Shown: positions 44,308 through 54,764, numbered from the stretch's first letter. The stretch: 64,000 nucleotides of DNA from Stenotrophomonas nematodicola (GCF_009467805.1 NZ_WIAY01000004.1:248001-312000); one strand, 5' to 3'. Numbers and translations are program-made. The notes: generated from the sequence alone by a model not told the origin.

Positions 44308-46674
44308 ATGCCCAGAACGCTGCCCTTGTCCCTGCTGCTGCTCGCCGCCCTCGGCGGAGCCGCCCACGCCGCGCCGACGCCGATCACCATCGAGCAGGCA
44401 ATGGCCGACCCGGACTGGATCGGCCCGCCGGTCGAGAGCGCGTGGTGGTCCTGGAACAGCCAGCAGGTCGAGTACCAGCTCAAGCGCACAGGCAGCCCGG
44501 TCCGCGATACCTTCCGCCAGCCGATCGGCGGTGGCGTGGCGGTGCAGGTCAGCGACGACCAGCGCGGCACGCTGGACGTGGACAGTCCGGTGTACGACAG
44601 CGCGCGCCAGCGATCGGTGTTCGTGCGCAACGGCGATGTGTTCCTCCGCGACCTGCGCAGCGGCGCGCTGACCCAGCTGACCCGCAGCACCGAGAAATCC
44701 GCTGCGGTGGCGTTCGCCCGCGACGGCGGGGTGATCTGGCGCACCGGCCAGAACTGGTTCCACTGGACCGCCGCCGGGAGCGTGCAGCAGGTGGCCAGCC
44801 TGAAGGCCGAGAAGAATCCCGATGACGCGCCCAAGGCCGATGTGCTGCGCGACCAGCAGCTGCGCACCCTGGCCACGCTGCGCAACGACCGCGCGCAGCG
44901 CGAGGCGCTCAAGCAGCAGGAAGCGAGCTGGCGCCGCGCCGACAGCACCCGCGCCCCGGGTCCGGTGTACCTGGGCGCCGATGTGGAGATCGTCGACAGC
45001 GTGCTGTCGCCGGATGCCCGCACGCTGATCGTGGTGACCAAGCCGAAGAGCTTCGATGAAGGCCGCGGCGGCAAGATGCCCAAGTACGTGACCGAATCGG
45101 GCTATGAGGAATTCGAGGACACCCGCACCCGCGTGGGCCGCAACGATCCGGAGCCGCACGCGCTGTGGCTGGTCGATGCCGTGGCCGGCACGGTCAAGCC
45201 GCTGTCGCTGGACGGTCTGCCCGGCATCGGCACCGATCCGCTGGCCGCGCTGCGCAAGGCCGCCGGCAAGGACGCATTGAAGGGCAACCGTCCGCTGGAG
45301 GTGCTGGCCGGCCCGGGCAGCCCCGGCATCCGCTGGAGCGCCGATGGTCAGCAGGCGGCCATCATGCTGCGCGCCAACGACAACAAGGACCGCTGGATCG
45401 TCAGCGTCTCGGCGGCCAGCGCCAGGCTGGAGAATCGCCACCGGCTGACCGACAGCGCGTGGATCAACTGGGGCTTCAACGACTTCGGCTGGTCCAGCGA
45501 CAACCGCACGCTGTGGCTGCTGTCGGAGGAATCGGGGTATTCACACCTGTACACCCAGCAGGGTACGGCCAAGCCACAGGCGCTGACCCGCGGCTCGTGG
45601 GAAACCTCGATGCCGGTGCCCAGCGCCGATGGCCGCGGTTTCTACTTCCTGTGCAACCAGCAGTCGCCCGGCGACTACGAAGTGTGTGCGGTGGACACCG
45701 CCAGCCGGCAGGTGCGTGAGCTGACCTCGCTCAACGGTGTGGAAGACTTCTCGCTGTCCCCGGACGGCCAGCAGCTGCTGGTGCGCTACTCCGGTGCGTA
45801 CCTGCCGGCGCAGGTGGCGGTGGTCCCCACCGCCGGTGGCCAGGCCAGGCTGCTGACCGACACCCGTACGGCCGCCTTCAAGGCGCGCGAGTGGATCCAG
45901 CCCAAGCTGGTGCAGGTGCCGTCCAAGCACGGTGCCGGCGTGGTCTGGGCCAAGTACTACGGTCCGGAAACCCCCGAGCCGGGCAAGCAGTATCCGATCG
46001 CCATGTTCGTGCACGGCGCCGGCTACCTGCAGAACGTGCACCAGCGCTACCCGGCCTACTTCCGCGAGCAGATGTTCCACAACCTGCTGGTGCAGAAGGG
46101 CTACATCGTGCTGGACATGGATTACCGCGGCAGCGAAGGCTACGGCCGCAACTGGCGCACGGCGATCTACCGCAACATGGGCCACCCGGAGCTGGAAGAC
46201 TACAAGGACGGCCTGGACTGGCTGGTGGACACCAAGCAGGGTGACCGCGCGCATGCCGGCATCTACGGCGGCTCCTATGGCGGCTTCATGACCTTCATGG
46301 CGCTGTTCCGCTCGCCGGGCACATTCAAGGCCGGTGCCGCGTTGCGCCCGGTGGTCGACTGGCACCAGTACAACCACGGCTACACCGCCAACATCCTCAA
46401 CACGCCGGACATCGATCCGGAGGCGTACCGCACGTCGTCGCCGATCGAGTACGCCGATGGCCTGCAGGACCACCTGCTGATCGCCCACGGGATGATGGAT
46501 GACAACGTGTTCTTCCAGGACTCGGTGAATCTGACCCAGAAGCTGATCGAGCTGCACAAGGACAACTGGACGATCGCGCCGTACCCGCTGGAACGCCACG
46601 GCTACGTGCGTCCGGATTCCTGGCTGGACCAGTACAAGCGCATCCTCAAGCTGTTCGAGGAGAACCTGAAGTGA
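44308..46674 (+). CDS. exported S9 family prolyl-oligopeptidase / dipeptidyl-peptidase
   Basis: 788 residues with signal peptide (MPRTLPLSLLLLAALGGAAHA). An N-terminal eight-bladed beta-propeller (about 50-500; WSSDNRTLWLLSEESGYSHL) of DPP-IV type precedes a C-terminal alpha/beta hydrolase. Catalytic Ser656 is in GGSYGGF, Asp731/732 in GMMDDNV and His764 in ERHGYV. It cleaves short, usually proline-containing or dipeptidyl substrates in the periplasm. Start 44308 is set by the signal peptide. It overlaps the NUDIX gene by 4 bp (GTGA). Confidence 0.92.
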   Translation: MPRTLPLSLLLLAALGGAAHAAPTPITIEQAMADPDWIGPPVESAWWSWNSQQVEYQLKRTGSPVRDTFRQPIGGGVAVQVSDDQRGTLDVDSPVYDSARQRSVFVRNGDVFLRDLRSGALTQLTRSTEKSAAVAFARDGGVIWRTGQNWFHWTAAGSVQQVASLKAEKNPDDAPKADVLRDQQLRTLATLRNDRAQREALKQQEASWRRADSTRAPGPVYLGADVEIVDSVLSPDARTLIVVTKPKSFDEGRGGKMPKYVTESGYEEFEDTRTRVGRNDPEPHALWLVDAVAGTVKPLSLDGLPGIGTDPLAALRKAAGKDALKGNRPLEVLAGPGSPGIRWSADGQQAAIMLRANDNKDRWIVSVSAASARLENRHRLTDSAWINWGFNDFGWSSDNRTLWLLSEESGYSHLYTQQGTAKPQALTRGSWETSMPVPSADGRGFYFLCNQQSPGDYEVCAVDTASRQVRELTSLNGVEDFSLSPDGQQLLVRYSGAYLPAQVAVVPTAGGQARLLTDTRTAAFKAREWIQPKLVQVPSKHGAGVVWAKYYGPETPEPGKQYPIAMFVHGAGYLQNVHQRYPAYFREQMFHNLLVQKGYIVLDMDYRGSEGYGRNWRTAIYRNMGHPELEDYKDGLDWLVDTKQGDRAHAGIYGGSYGGFMTFMALFRSPGTFKAGAALRPVVDWHQYNHGYTANILNTPDIDPEAYRTSSPIEYADGLQDHLLIAHGMMDDNVFFQDSVNLTQKLIELHKDNWTIAPYPLERHGYVRPDSWLDQYKRILKLFEENLK

Positions 46675-47090
46675 GCCACGACGCGGCGCCGATCGAGATC
46701 GTCGCCGCGGTCATCCGCGACACCACCGGCCGCGTGCTGGTGGTGCGCAAGCACGGCTCGGACACGTTCATCCAGCCCGGTGGCAAACCCGAGCCGGGTG
46801 AGGCGCCGCTGGACGCCCTCGCCCGCGAGCTGCACGAGGAACTGGGCGTGCGGCTGGACGCCGGCAGCGCCTTGCCGCTGGGGGCGTTCGAAGCCTGGGC
46901 GGTGAACGAGCCGGGCCGCCGGGTTCGCGCCCACGCCTGGCAGGTGCGGGTGGCGGGAACGCCGCAGGCACGCGCCGAAATCGCGGAGCTGGCGTGGATT
47001 GCAGGCGTACCGCCGCACAATTGCCGCTTGGCACCGTTGAGCGCAGACCATATCCTGCCCGCGGCCGCACGTGCGGTGGCCGCGATCTGA
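46671..47090 (+). CDS. NUDIX hydrolase
   Basis: 139 residues. The Nudix box is intact: GGKPEPGEAPLDALARELHE followed by ELGV (about residues 38-61), providing the Mg2+-binding REXXEE core. It opens IEIVAAVIRDTTGRVLVVRK, as in MutT-like proteins that hydrolyse nucleoside diphosphates linked to X. The GTG start overlaps the S9 stop, coupling the two. Substrate cannot be told. Confidence 0.92.
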   Translation: MSHDAAPIEIVAAVIRDTTGRVLVVRKHGSDTFIQPGGKPEPGEAPLDALARELHEELGVRLDAGSALPLGAFEAWAVNEPGRRVRAHAWQVRVAGTPQARAEIAELAWIAGVPPHNCRLAPLSADHILPAAARAVAAI

Positions 47091-47119
47091 CATCGCGGTC
47101 TGGTCACCCAGGACACCGG

Positions 47120-47701
47120 ATGTCATTGCCTCCTCCCCATTTACCGCTACGTACACCGCGCGCCGACGACTTCATCGCGCCGATGGCCAAGGCCTCGCTC
47201 CTGGTGTGCGCCGCCTCCAGCCTGTGGTTCGCCGTGCAGATGCTCGCGCTGCCGCTGCTGCTGACCGACGCCACGAGGATGGCGTTGTGGGAGAGCGACT
47301 GGTGGACCCTGCTGCCTGAGCCGGTAAAGCTGGGCATTGCGCATGCCCAGGCGTTGACCGCGGCGGCCCTGCTGCTCAGCCTGTTCGGCGTGGCTGCCTG
47401 CTGGGGGCTGCTGCGTTTCCAGCGCTGGGCCCTGGTGGGTTTCACCTTCCTGCTGGTGCTGACCGCGCTGCTCAATTTCGTGGTGCCGTGGCTGATGGAC
47501 CTGTTTCTGCAGAACATGCAGGCCGCACTGGCCACCACCGTGCAGACCCCGGATATCCAGGCGCTGCGTGCGTCCCTGCGCGTGCAGCGCGCGATCTGGA
47601 CCGGCCTGCTCGCGCTGGCGGCGATCGTGTTCTTCGTGCTGCACCTGTGGCTGGTGCAGCGGCTGTGGCGCGCCGACGTGCGCGCGCGGTTCTTTCCGTG
47701 A
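47120..47701 (+). CDS. four-helix membrane protein of unknown function
   Basis: 193 residues, no family recognised. Helices are near 26-48 (ASLLVCAASSLWFAVQMLALP), 75-95 (AQALTAAALLLSLFGVAACW), 103-125 (LVGFTFLLVLTALLNFVVPW) and 165-185 (LLALAAIVFFVLHLWLV). Both termini are basic. It lies 29 nt after the NUDIX gene and overlaps the next secreted protein by 4 bp (GTGA), so the five genes 44308-49746 look like one unit. Confidence 0.75.
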   Translation: MSLPPPHLPLRTPRADDFIAPMAKASLLVCAASSLWFAVQMLALPLLLTDATRMALWESDWWTLLPEPVKLGIAHAQALTAAALLLSLFGVAACWGLLRFQRWALVGFTFLLVLTALLNFVVPWLMDLFLQNMQAALATTVQTPDIQALRASLRVQRAIWTGLLALAAIVFFVLHLWLVQRLWRADVRARFFP

Positions 47702-48096
47702 TCCGGCGACTGCGGTGGGGGACGGGCGCGCTGGCGTGCCTGCTGGCCGGCAGCGCGCTGGCCGACGCGCAGCACATCCCGTGCGGCCGCTATGTGGTCG
47801 GCGAGGACGGACCGGCGCTGGAGGTGGTGGGCAGGGGTACGGTGGTCTACCCCTTCCCTCCCGACGACCCGACCTACTTCCGCCTGGAGCCGGACGGCGC
47901 GCACTGGCGCCTGACCGGGCTCGGCGATGGGCGACAGTACCGGATCGACTACGACGCAACCGAGCAGACCCTGGTCAACGATGGCCAGCGCTATCGGCTG
48001 CGCGCAGCGGCCACCTGCCCCGACTGGACCGCGCCCGCCGAGGACGCAGCGCCGCTTCCCGTGACTCCGGTCGGCAGTGCCGGCCCGGTCCCCTGA
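47698..48096 (+). CDS. small exported protein of unknown function
   Basis: 132 residues starting with GTG, read VIRRLRWGTGALACLLAGSA, a signal peptide ending near ALADA. The mature part has two Cys (HIPCGRYVV; ATCPDW) and a beta-rich appearance. CGRYVVGEDGPALEV resembles CGTYQADDNPTRIVI and CGQYTAATGLMDSL in the next protein, so the two share a repeated module of about 90 residues. Function unknown. Confidence 0.72.
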   Translation: MIRRLRWGTGALACLLAGSALADAQHIPCGRYVVGEDGPALEVVGRGTVVYPFPPDDPTYFRLEPDGAHWRLTGLGDGRQYRIDYDATEQTLVNDGQRYRLRAAATCPDWTAPAEDAAPLPVTPVGSAGPVP

Positions 48097-48123
48097 TCCT
48101 TTTTTTTCGTACAGGTACCTCCC

Positions 48124-49746
48124 ATGTCCTTGATTCGTGTACTGGCCACGCTGGCCGGTCTGGCAGCGCCGGTGGCGCTGCTGTCGGCGGCCCCGGCGTC
48201 CGCCCCGCCCATCACGCTGCAATGCGGTACCTACCAGGCGGACGACAACCCCACCCGGATCGTCATTGAAAGCCCCAACCAGGGCTACCGCCAGATGCCC
48301 GGGAGTGCCCGCGAGCCGTATCTGCTGCGGCGCCTGGGGAAGCAACTGAAGATGGCCGACCCCGATGCCGGGGTGGTGCTGGAGGCGGACATCACCGATG
48401 GCGGCCGCAGCCTCGAAGCCGGTTACCTCACGTACCGGCTCAGCGAGCCGGCGCGCTGCAAGCCGCCTGTGCAGTTCCCGGAGAACAGTTGCCGTGCCAG
48501 CATCGGTACCTGCCTGGACGACATCCGCATGGCCGACCGCGACGTGCTGCGCCCGTGGTGCGCGGAGGGCGTGCCGGCGGCCTGCAAGGCGCTGCTGTCC
48601 AGTTACGAAACCGAGGCGCGCGAAGCCGTCACGCGCGAGGACATCGGCGAGGAGGATCCGGACCTGCAGGAACCGGCATCGTGCAAGCCCGACAGCGGCC
48701 AGTACGATGCCGAGGCCTGCAAGGAAGCGGCCAGCATGGCGATGGCCAAGGCATTCGCCAGCATCCTGCTGAGCAGCCAGAAGCCGGCCCCGCTGCCGGC
48801 GGCCGCGCTGGACGACGTGACCGCGCTGTGTCGCGCCTACCCGGCCGGCACGTTCTGCCAGGACGTGGCCCAGGCCCTGTGGACCGCCGGGCGCTGGCTG
48901 CCGGCCCGTGACGCGCTGCAACTGGCCTGCACCAAGGGCGGCAATCCGGACAGCTGCACCGCAGCTGCGCCGCTGCAGGGCCTGACGGCCGCCGACATGC
49001 GGCCGGTCGCCGCCACGTCCCTGCCCTGTGGCCAGTACACGGCCGCCACCGGGCTGATGGACAGCCTGGCCTTCGGCGATGGTGGGCTGGTGCAGATACC
49101 GCTCAGTGGCCAGCTGCGCGCACGCCTGGAGGACGGGCAGATCCGCATCCGCCACGACAAGGGTGACGACTTTGTGCTGCAGCCGCTCGCCAACGGCAGC
49201 CTGATCGGCGTGGACACCTGGAACCGCTACGCCTACTACACCCGCGAAGGCGCGGCCGGCCAGTGCGCCGCGTCGGTGGTGTTCGTCGAGGTGCCGCTGA
49301 CCCAGGACTGCCCCACCGGCGGCAGCGAGCGCGGCGCGCAGGCCTGCTGCGATGCCGGCCGCCTGCAGGGCTGCAACGCGATGGGCCATCGCCTGGCGCT
49401 GGGCGATCGCTGGGCCGAGGCAGCCCCCTACTACCAGAAGATGTGCACCGCCGGTGTGCGCGAAGGCTGCGAGAACCTGGTCACGGTGTACGAGCACACC
49501 GGCGATGAGGCCATTCCCGAATCGATGCAGGCCCTGTGCGCCCGCGATGGCAAGGGCACCCATGTCGCCTGCGATGTGCACGCCACCCGCAACTGGGCGA
49601 TGCTGCAGTTGTCAGGCAACCTGGAACGGATGGCCGACCGGCTGAGCCGCGAGGAGGACGAGGACACCGGATCGGACGACACCGCCGGTCCCGCGGCGGA
49701 CGACGCGCCCGCATCGTCCAACCGCAACCGCAAGGGCGGCCGCTGA
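48124..49746 (+). CDS. exported Cys-rich protein with repeated CG-Y modules and Sel1-like segments
   Basis: 540 residues with signal peptide (MSLIRVLATLAGLAAPVALLSAAPASA). Two copies of the CGxY beta module lie near 34 and 300. Between and after them are Cys-spaced helical segments such as WCAEGVPAACKALLSSYE and YYQKMCTAGVREGCENLVTV, like the Cys-paired Sel1/Hcp repeats of periplasmic scaffolds. The C-terminus is acidic (SREEDEDTGSDDT) with a basic tip. Probably a periplasmic binding protein; its role is unknown. Confidence 0.75.
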   Translation: MSLIRVLATLAGLAAPVALLSAAPASAPPITLQCGTYQADDNPTRIVIESPNQGYRQMPGSAREPYLLRRLGKQLKMADPDAGVVLEADITDGGRSLEAGYLTYRLSEPARCKPPVQFPENSCRASIGTCLDDIRMADRDVLRPWCAEGVPAACKALLSSYETEAREAVTREDIGEEDPDLQEPASCKPDSGQYDAEACKEAASMAMAKAFASILLSSQKPAPLPAAALDDVTALCRAYPAGTFCQDVAQALWTAGRWLPARDALQLACTKGGNPDSCTAAAPLQGLTAADMRPVAATSLPCGQYTAATGLMDSLAFGDGGLVQIPLSGQLRARLEDGQIRIRHDKGDDFVLQPLANGSLIGVDTWNRYAYYTREGAAGQCAASVVFVEVPLTQDCPTGGSERGAQACCDAGRLQGCNAMGHRLALGDRWAEAAPYYQKMCTAGVREGCENLVTVYEHTGDEAIPESMQALCARDGKGTHVACDVHATRNWAMLQLSGNLERMADRLSREEDEDTGSDDTAGPAADDAPASSNRNRKGGR

Positions 49747-50706
<960 letters not shown>

Positions 50707-50721
50707 CGCGGCAACCCGAGG

Positions 50722-51201
50722 CTATGTCTTGTCCTTGGGCACGATGGTGATGTGGCCGTTGATCTCCAGCAGCGCCATCGCCACTTCGCTCACATCGCGA
50801 CACCCCTGCTGACGCATGGCCGCGTTGAAATCGGCCTGGGTCACCAGTTCCCGTTTCAGCACCGAGGCCAGCAGTTTGCCGTCGCGTGCGATCAGCACCG
50901 GCTCGCCTTCGACCAGCGTTTCGATGCGACGGCTGCGCGTACTGAGCCAACCGACCGAATAGTTGATCAGGATCAGCGTCGCCGCCAGCAGCAGACCGCC
51001 GCCCAGCGAGGTGTCCTGCCCCAGCAGCGCGTTCTGCACCGCGTTGCCGAGCAGCACAATCAGCAGCACGTCGAACGGCGTGATCTGGCCCAGCGCGCGT
51101 TTACCGGACAGGCGCACCATGCCCAGCACCACCACGTAGACAACCACCGCGCGCAGGATGAATTCCCACCACGGCATGGCCAAGGCAAACAGATCGCTCA
51201 T
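50722..51201 (-). CDS. YetF-like (DUF421) membrane protein
   Basis: 159 residues. Three N-terminal helices (about 9-85; ILRAVVVYVVVLGMVRLSGK, ITPFDVLLIVLLGNAVQNAL, LLLAATLILINYSVGWL) precede a soluble C-terminal YetF domain with EGEPVLIARDGKLL and INGHITIVPK. DUF421 proteins are small inner-membrane proteins of poorly defined stress-related function. Start 51201 has GGAGAG 4 nt upstream; the longer frame to 51417 would include the sRNA region and is rejected. Confidence 0.88.
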   Translation of the reverse strand: MSDLFALAMPWWEFILRAVVVYVVVLGMVRLSGKRALGQITPFDVLLIVLLGNAVQNALLGQDTSLGGGLLLAATLILINYSVGWLSTRSRRIETLVEGEPVLIARDGKLLASVLKRELVTQADFNAAMRQQGCRDVSEVAMALLEINGHITIVPKDKT

Positions 51202-51310
51202 TGCACTCTCCCCGGAACGTGCCGGCAGGATGGGCCAGAGCGCGGGCTGCAGGCAATCGGCAGTTGCGACAGGGGGCCTCCCGGGGCGGCCGTGCGGCTG
51301 GCAACGGCCC

Positions 51311-51433
51311 AAATAAAAAGCCCCGCCGACCAGGGGGAGGTCAGCGGGGCCGGGGAACGGGCGCTTGGGGAGGAGCCCCCGTTCCGAGATCTGCTCCAGG
51401 GGATGGGAGAGATCCACAACAGGCGTTGCGCCT
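51311..51433 (-). ncRNA. sX13: sX13-like small regulatory RNA
   Basis: Read leftwards, TATAGA at 51446-51441 could be a -10, giving a transcript of about 120 nt. It contains hairpins at 51435-51419 (ACAGGCG, loop CAA), 51414-51388 (GATCT..., loop with CATCCCCT), 51385-51354 (GGAACGGG stem, loop with CTCCTCCCC) and the terminator 51350-51320 (12-bp-type stem with one mismatch, loop TCCCCCT) followed by TTTTTATTT. Three successive C-rich loops and a location downstream of polA are the features described for the Xanthomonas Hfq-independent sRNA sX13, a regulator of virulence mRNAs through anti-SD-like C-rich loops. Homologue inferred from structure and synteny. Confidence 0.8.
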
Positions 51434-51531
51434 GTCGAGGTCTATAAAAGCACCTCGAACATTGATAGTTCGTGAAGGGGCCCAATTAATCCTCGCCGCG
51501 TCACGGAAACATTCATCGAAGAGTCAGATTA

Positions 51532-51568
51532 CGGCCGCGTAATGAACAAGTTCATCCTTCTGCGGCCG
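51532..51568 (-). terminator. polA 3' hairpin
   Basis: CGGCCGC at 51532 pairs with GCGGCCG ending at 51568, with ATGAAC/GTTCAT nested inside. It lies 9 nt past the polA stop on the minus strand. No T-run, so a 3'-end structure or partial terminator. Confidence 0.45.
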
Positions 51569-51576
51569 AAAACCCC

Positions 51577-54348
51577 TCAGTGCGCCTCATCCCAGTTGTC
51601 GCCGACGCCCGCGTCCACCACCAGCGGCACGCGCAGTTCCGCCGCCGAGGACATCAGCGCCACGACCTGGGAACGCAAGGTTTCGAGGAAGCTGCTTTCG
51701 GTTTCGAAGACCAGTTCATCGTGTACCTGCAGGATCATCCGGGCCTGGCCGTCCTGGGTCTGCAGCCAGTCATCCACCCGCACCATCGCGCGCTTGATGA
51801 TGTCCGCCGCCGTACCCTGCATCGGCGCATTGATCGCCGCCCGTTCAGCGCCGGCGCGCAGGCCCTGATTGCGGGCGTTGATGTCGTTCAGATACAGGCG
51901 GCGACCGAACAGGGTTTCCACGTAGCCCTGCTCGCGCGCCTGCTGGCGCATGCGCTCCATGAAATCGCGCACGCCCGGATAGCGGCTGAAATACAGCGCG
52001 ACATAATCCTGGGCCTGGCCACGGTCGATGCCCAGATTGCGCGCCAGGCCGAACGCACTCATGCCGTACATCAGGCCGAAATTGATCGCCTTGGCCGCGC
52101 GGCGTTCATTGGGGGTGACCTCGTCGAGCGCACGCCCGAACACTTCGGCCGCCGTTGCGCGATGCACGTCCGCCCCCTGCTCGAACGCACGCACCAGGCC
52201 CGGGTCCTCGGACAGGTGGGCCATGATCCGCAGCTCGATCTGCGAGTAGTCGCAGGCCAGCAGCTTGCGCCCCGGCGGCGCGACGAATGCGCGGCGGATG
52301 CGGCGACCGTCGTCGGTGCGGATCGGGATGTTCTGCAGGTTCGGGTCGGAGGACGACAACCGCCCGGTGGCCGCACCGGACTGGTGGTAGCTGGTATGGA
52401 CGCGCCCGGTATCGGGATTGACCATCTCCGGCAGCTTGTCGGTGTAGGTGCTGCGCAGCTTGGCCAGCCCGCGGTACTCCAGGATCACCCGCGGCAGCTC
52501 GTGCTGTTCGGCGATGGCCTCCAGCGCCTCTTCGTTGGTGCTTGGCTGGCCCTTGGGGGTCTTCACCAGGGCCGGCAGCTTGAGCTCGTCGAACAGCACG
52601 GCCTGCAACTGCTTGGGCGAATCCAGGTTGAAGGTGTGGCCGGCCAGCTCGGTGGCCTTCTGCTGGGCCGCCAGCATGCGCACGCCCAGGTCCTGGCTCT
52701 GCCGGCGCAGTTCGGCCATGTCGATGTGCACGCCATTGGCCTCGATGGTGGCCAGCACCGGCACCAGCGGCATTTCGATGTCGCGGTAGACGCTGTACAG
52801 CGCCGGCACCGCCAGCAGCTGCGGCTGCAGCGCGTGGTGCAGGCGCAGGGTGATGTCGGCATCTTCGGCGGCGTAGCGGCCGGCTTCATCCAGGCCCACC
52901 TGGGAGAACGGGATCTGCTTGGCGCCCTTGCCGGCGACGTCCTCGAACTTGATGGTGGTGTAGCCCAGATAGCGCATCGCCAGCGAATCCATGTCGTGGC
53001 GGGTGGCGGTAGAGTTCAGCACGAAGCTCTCGAGCATGGTGTCGTCGTGGTAACCGCGCACCTCGACGCCATGCCGGCGCAGCACGTGCAGATCGTACTT
53101 GCCGTGCTGTCCGACCTTCTTCTTGGCCGGGTTCTCCAGCACCGGGCGCAGCGCGGCCAGCACCTGCTCGCGCGGCAGCTGGGCCGGCGCGCCGGGATAG
53201 TCGTGGCCCACCGGAATATAGGCCGCCCGGCCGGGCTCGACCGCCAGGCTGATGCCGACCAGATTGGCGCGCATCGCATCGAGCGCGTCGGTTTCGGTGT
53301 CGAAGGCGATCAGGTCGGCTGCTTCCGCACGCGCCACCCAGGCGGTGAGCTGTTCGGTGGTGAGCACGGTTTCGTAGTCACCCGGGGCGGACAGCGCCGG
53401 GTCGATCGCGGCGTCCGCCTCGGCCGGCGTGCTGCGGGCGAAGCCGGCCGCCGTGCCGCGCAGGCTGACCGGGGCGTCGCTGGCGGCGGCCGGTGCCGGT
53501 ACCGGCCCGCCCAGCTCCTTCAGCGCCTGGGTGAAGCCGTAGCGCAGGTACAGCTCGCTCAGGGTGGGCACGTCCGGCTCGCGCAGCGGCAGCGTCTGCG
53601 GCGTGACGTCCAGCGCCACGTCGGTGCGGATGGTGACCAGCTCGCGGTTGAGTGGCAGGCGCTCGAGCGCCGCGCGCAGGTTGTCGCCGATCTTGCCCTT
53701 CATGGTCGCCGCCGCGGCCATCACCCCCTCCAGGTGCTGGTACTCGGCCAGCCATTTGGCAGCGGTCTTGGGGCCGCACTTCTCCACCCCGGGCACGTTG
53801 TCGACCGCATCGCCCATCAGCGCCAGCAGGTCGACGATCTGGTCGGCGCGCACGCCAAATTTCTCCATCACCGCCGTGTCCGAGTCCATGCGGCTGCCGG
53901 TCATGGTGTTGACCAGTTCGATGCCCGGGCGGACCAGCTGGGCGAAGTCCTTGTCGCCGGTGGAGATGGTGACCTGCAGGCCGTCACGGTGGCCCTGCAG
54001 CGCCAGCGTGCCGATCACGTCGTCGGCTTCCACGCCGGGGATGCGCAGGATGCTCAGCCCGAGTGCTTCGACGATGCGGCACATCGGCTCGATCTGCGGG
54101 CGCAGGTCGTCGGGCATCGGCGGCCGGTTGGCCTTGTAGTCGGCATACAGGTCGTCGCGGAAGGTCTTGCCGGGCGCATCGACCACGAAGGCGACGAACT
54201 CTGGGCGCTCCTTCAGCGTGGCACGCAGCATGTTGACCACGCCGAACAGCGCGCCGGTGGGTTCACCGTGCGCATTGGTCAGCGGCGGGAGCGCGTGGAA
54301 CGCGCGATACAGGTAACTGGACCCGTCAATCAGGACTAATCGGCTCAT
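51577..54348 (-). CDS. polA: DNA polymerase I
   Basis: 923 residues with all three domains. The 5'-nuclease is at 1-290 (LVLIDGSSYLYRAFHALPPL; GVEADDVIGTLA). The 3'-5' exonuclease is at about 330-520 with intact acidic residues (LIAFDTETDALDAM; YAAEDADITLRLHHAL), so proofreading should be active. The polymerase includes LACDYSQIELRIMAHLSEDP, RRAAKAINFGLMYGMSAFGL and ILQVHDELVFE. It performs Okazaki fragment maturation and repair synthesis. An sX13-type sRNA lies downstream, paralleling spf after polA in enterobacteria. Confidence 0.99.
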   Translation of the reverse strand: MSRLVLIDGSSYLYRAFHALPPLTNAHGEPTGALFGVVNMLRATLKERPEFVAFVVDAPGKTFRDDLYADYKANRPPMPDDLRPQIEPMCRIVEALGLSILRIPGVEADDVIGTLALQGHRDGLQVTISTGDKDFAQLVRPGIELVNTMTGSRMDSDTAVMEKFGVRADQIVDLLALMGDAVDNVPGVEKCGPKTAAKWLAEYQHLEGVMAAAATMKGKIGDNLRAALERLPLNRELVTIRTDVALDVTPQTLPLREPDVPTLSELYLRYGFTQALKELGGPVPAPAAASDAPVSLRGTAAGFARSTPAEADAAIDPALSAPGDYETVLTTEQLTAWVARAEAADLIAFDTETDALDAMRANLVGISLAVEPGRAAYIPVGHDYPGAPAQLPREQVLAALRPVLENPAKKKVGQHGKYDLHVLRRHGVEVRGYHDDTMLESFVLNSTATRHDMDSLAMRYLGYTTIKFEDVAGKGAKQIPFSQVGLDEAGRYAAEDADITLRLHHALQPQLLAVPALYSVYRDIEMPLVPVLATIEANGVHIDMAELRRQSQDLGVRMLAAQQKATELAGHTFNLDSPKQLQAVLFDELKLPALVKTPKGQPSTNEEALEAIAEQHELPRVILEYRGLAKLRSTYTDKLPEMVNPDTGRVHTSYHQSGAATGRLSSSDPNLQNIPIRTDDGRRIRRAFVAPPGRKLLACDYSQIELRIMAHLSEDPGLVRAFEQGADVHRATAAEVFGRALDEVTPNERRAAKAINFGLMYGMSAFGLARNLGIDRGQAQDYVALYFSRYPGVRDFMERMRQQAREQGYVETLFGRRLYLNDINARNQGLRAGAERAAINAPMQGTAADIIKRAMVRVDDWLQTQDGQARMILQVHDELVFETESSFLETLRSQVVALMSSAAELRVPLVVDAGVGDNWDEAH

Positions 54349-54445
54349 GCGACGATTCTACGCGCCCGGCCCGCGCGGTTCGCGGCACCGGGCTCACAAC
54401 GCATGGGGCATAATCCGGACTCCCCTGTCCAAGGACCTACGGCCC

Positions 54446-54730
54446 ATGAAGATCCTGTTGCTGGCTGCCCTGCTCGCACTGGCTGGCTGCGCTTCCACCG
54501 GCGGCGCGGGCGCTCCCCCGGTCGATGTCAGCGGCGCGGACATTTCCAGGCGCACCCTGGACAACGGCGATACCGTCGAGGAATACCGGGTCAGCGGCCA
54601 GCTCCGCATGGTCAAGGTAACGCCCTCGCGCGGCCCCGCGTACTACATGTACGACCGCAACGGGGATGGCCGCATGGACAACGACAAGGATGGCGTATCG
54701 CCGGTCTACTGGAAGCTCTACAGCTGGTGA
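54446..54730 (+). CDS. DUF2782-type lipoprotein
   Basis: 94 residues. The signal sequence MKILLLAALLALAGCAS ends in a clear lipobox (LAGC), so Cys15 is lipidated. The mature part (RRTLDNGDTVEEYRVSGQLRMVKVTP ... YYMYDRNGDGRMDNDKDG) matches the DUF2782 proteins found divergent from polA in gamma-proteobacteria. The DRNGDGRMD segment resembles a single EF-hand loop. AAGGA lies upstream. Function unknown. Confidence 0.85.
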   Translation: MKILLLAALLALAGCASTGGAGAPPVDVSGADISRRTLDNGDTVEEYRVSGQLRMVKVTPSRGPAYYMYDRNGDGRMDNDKDGVSPVYWKLYSW

Positions 54731-54764
54731 GCACCTGCCCTGCCGCTGTCGCCCGCCCCGCCCG

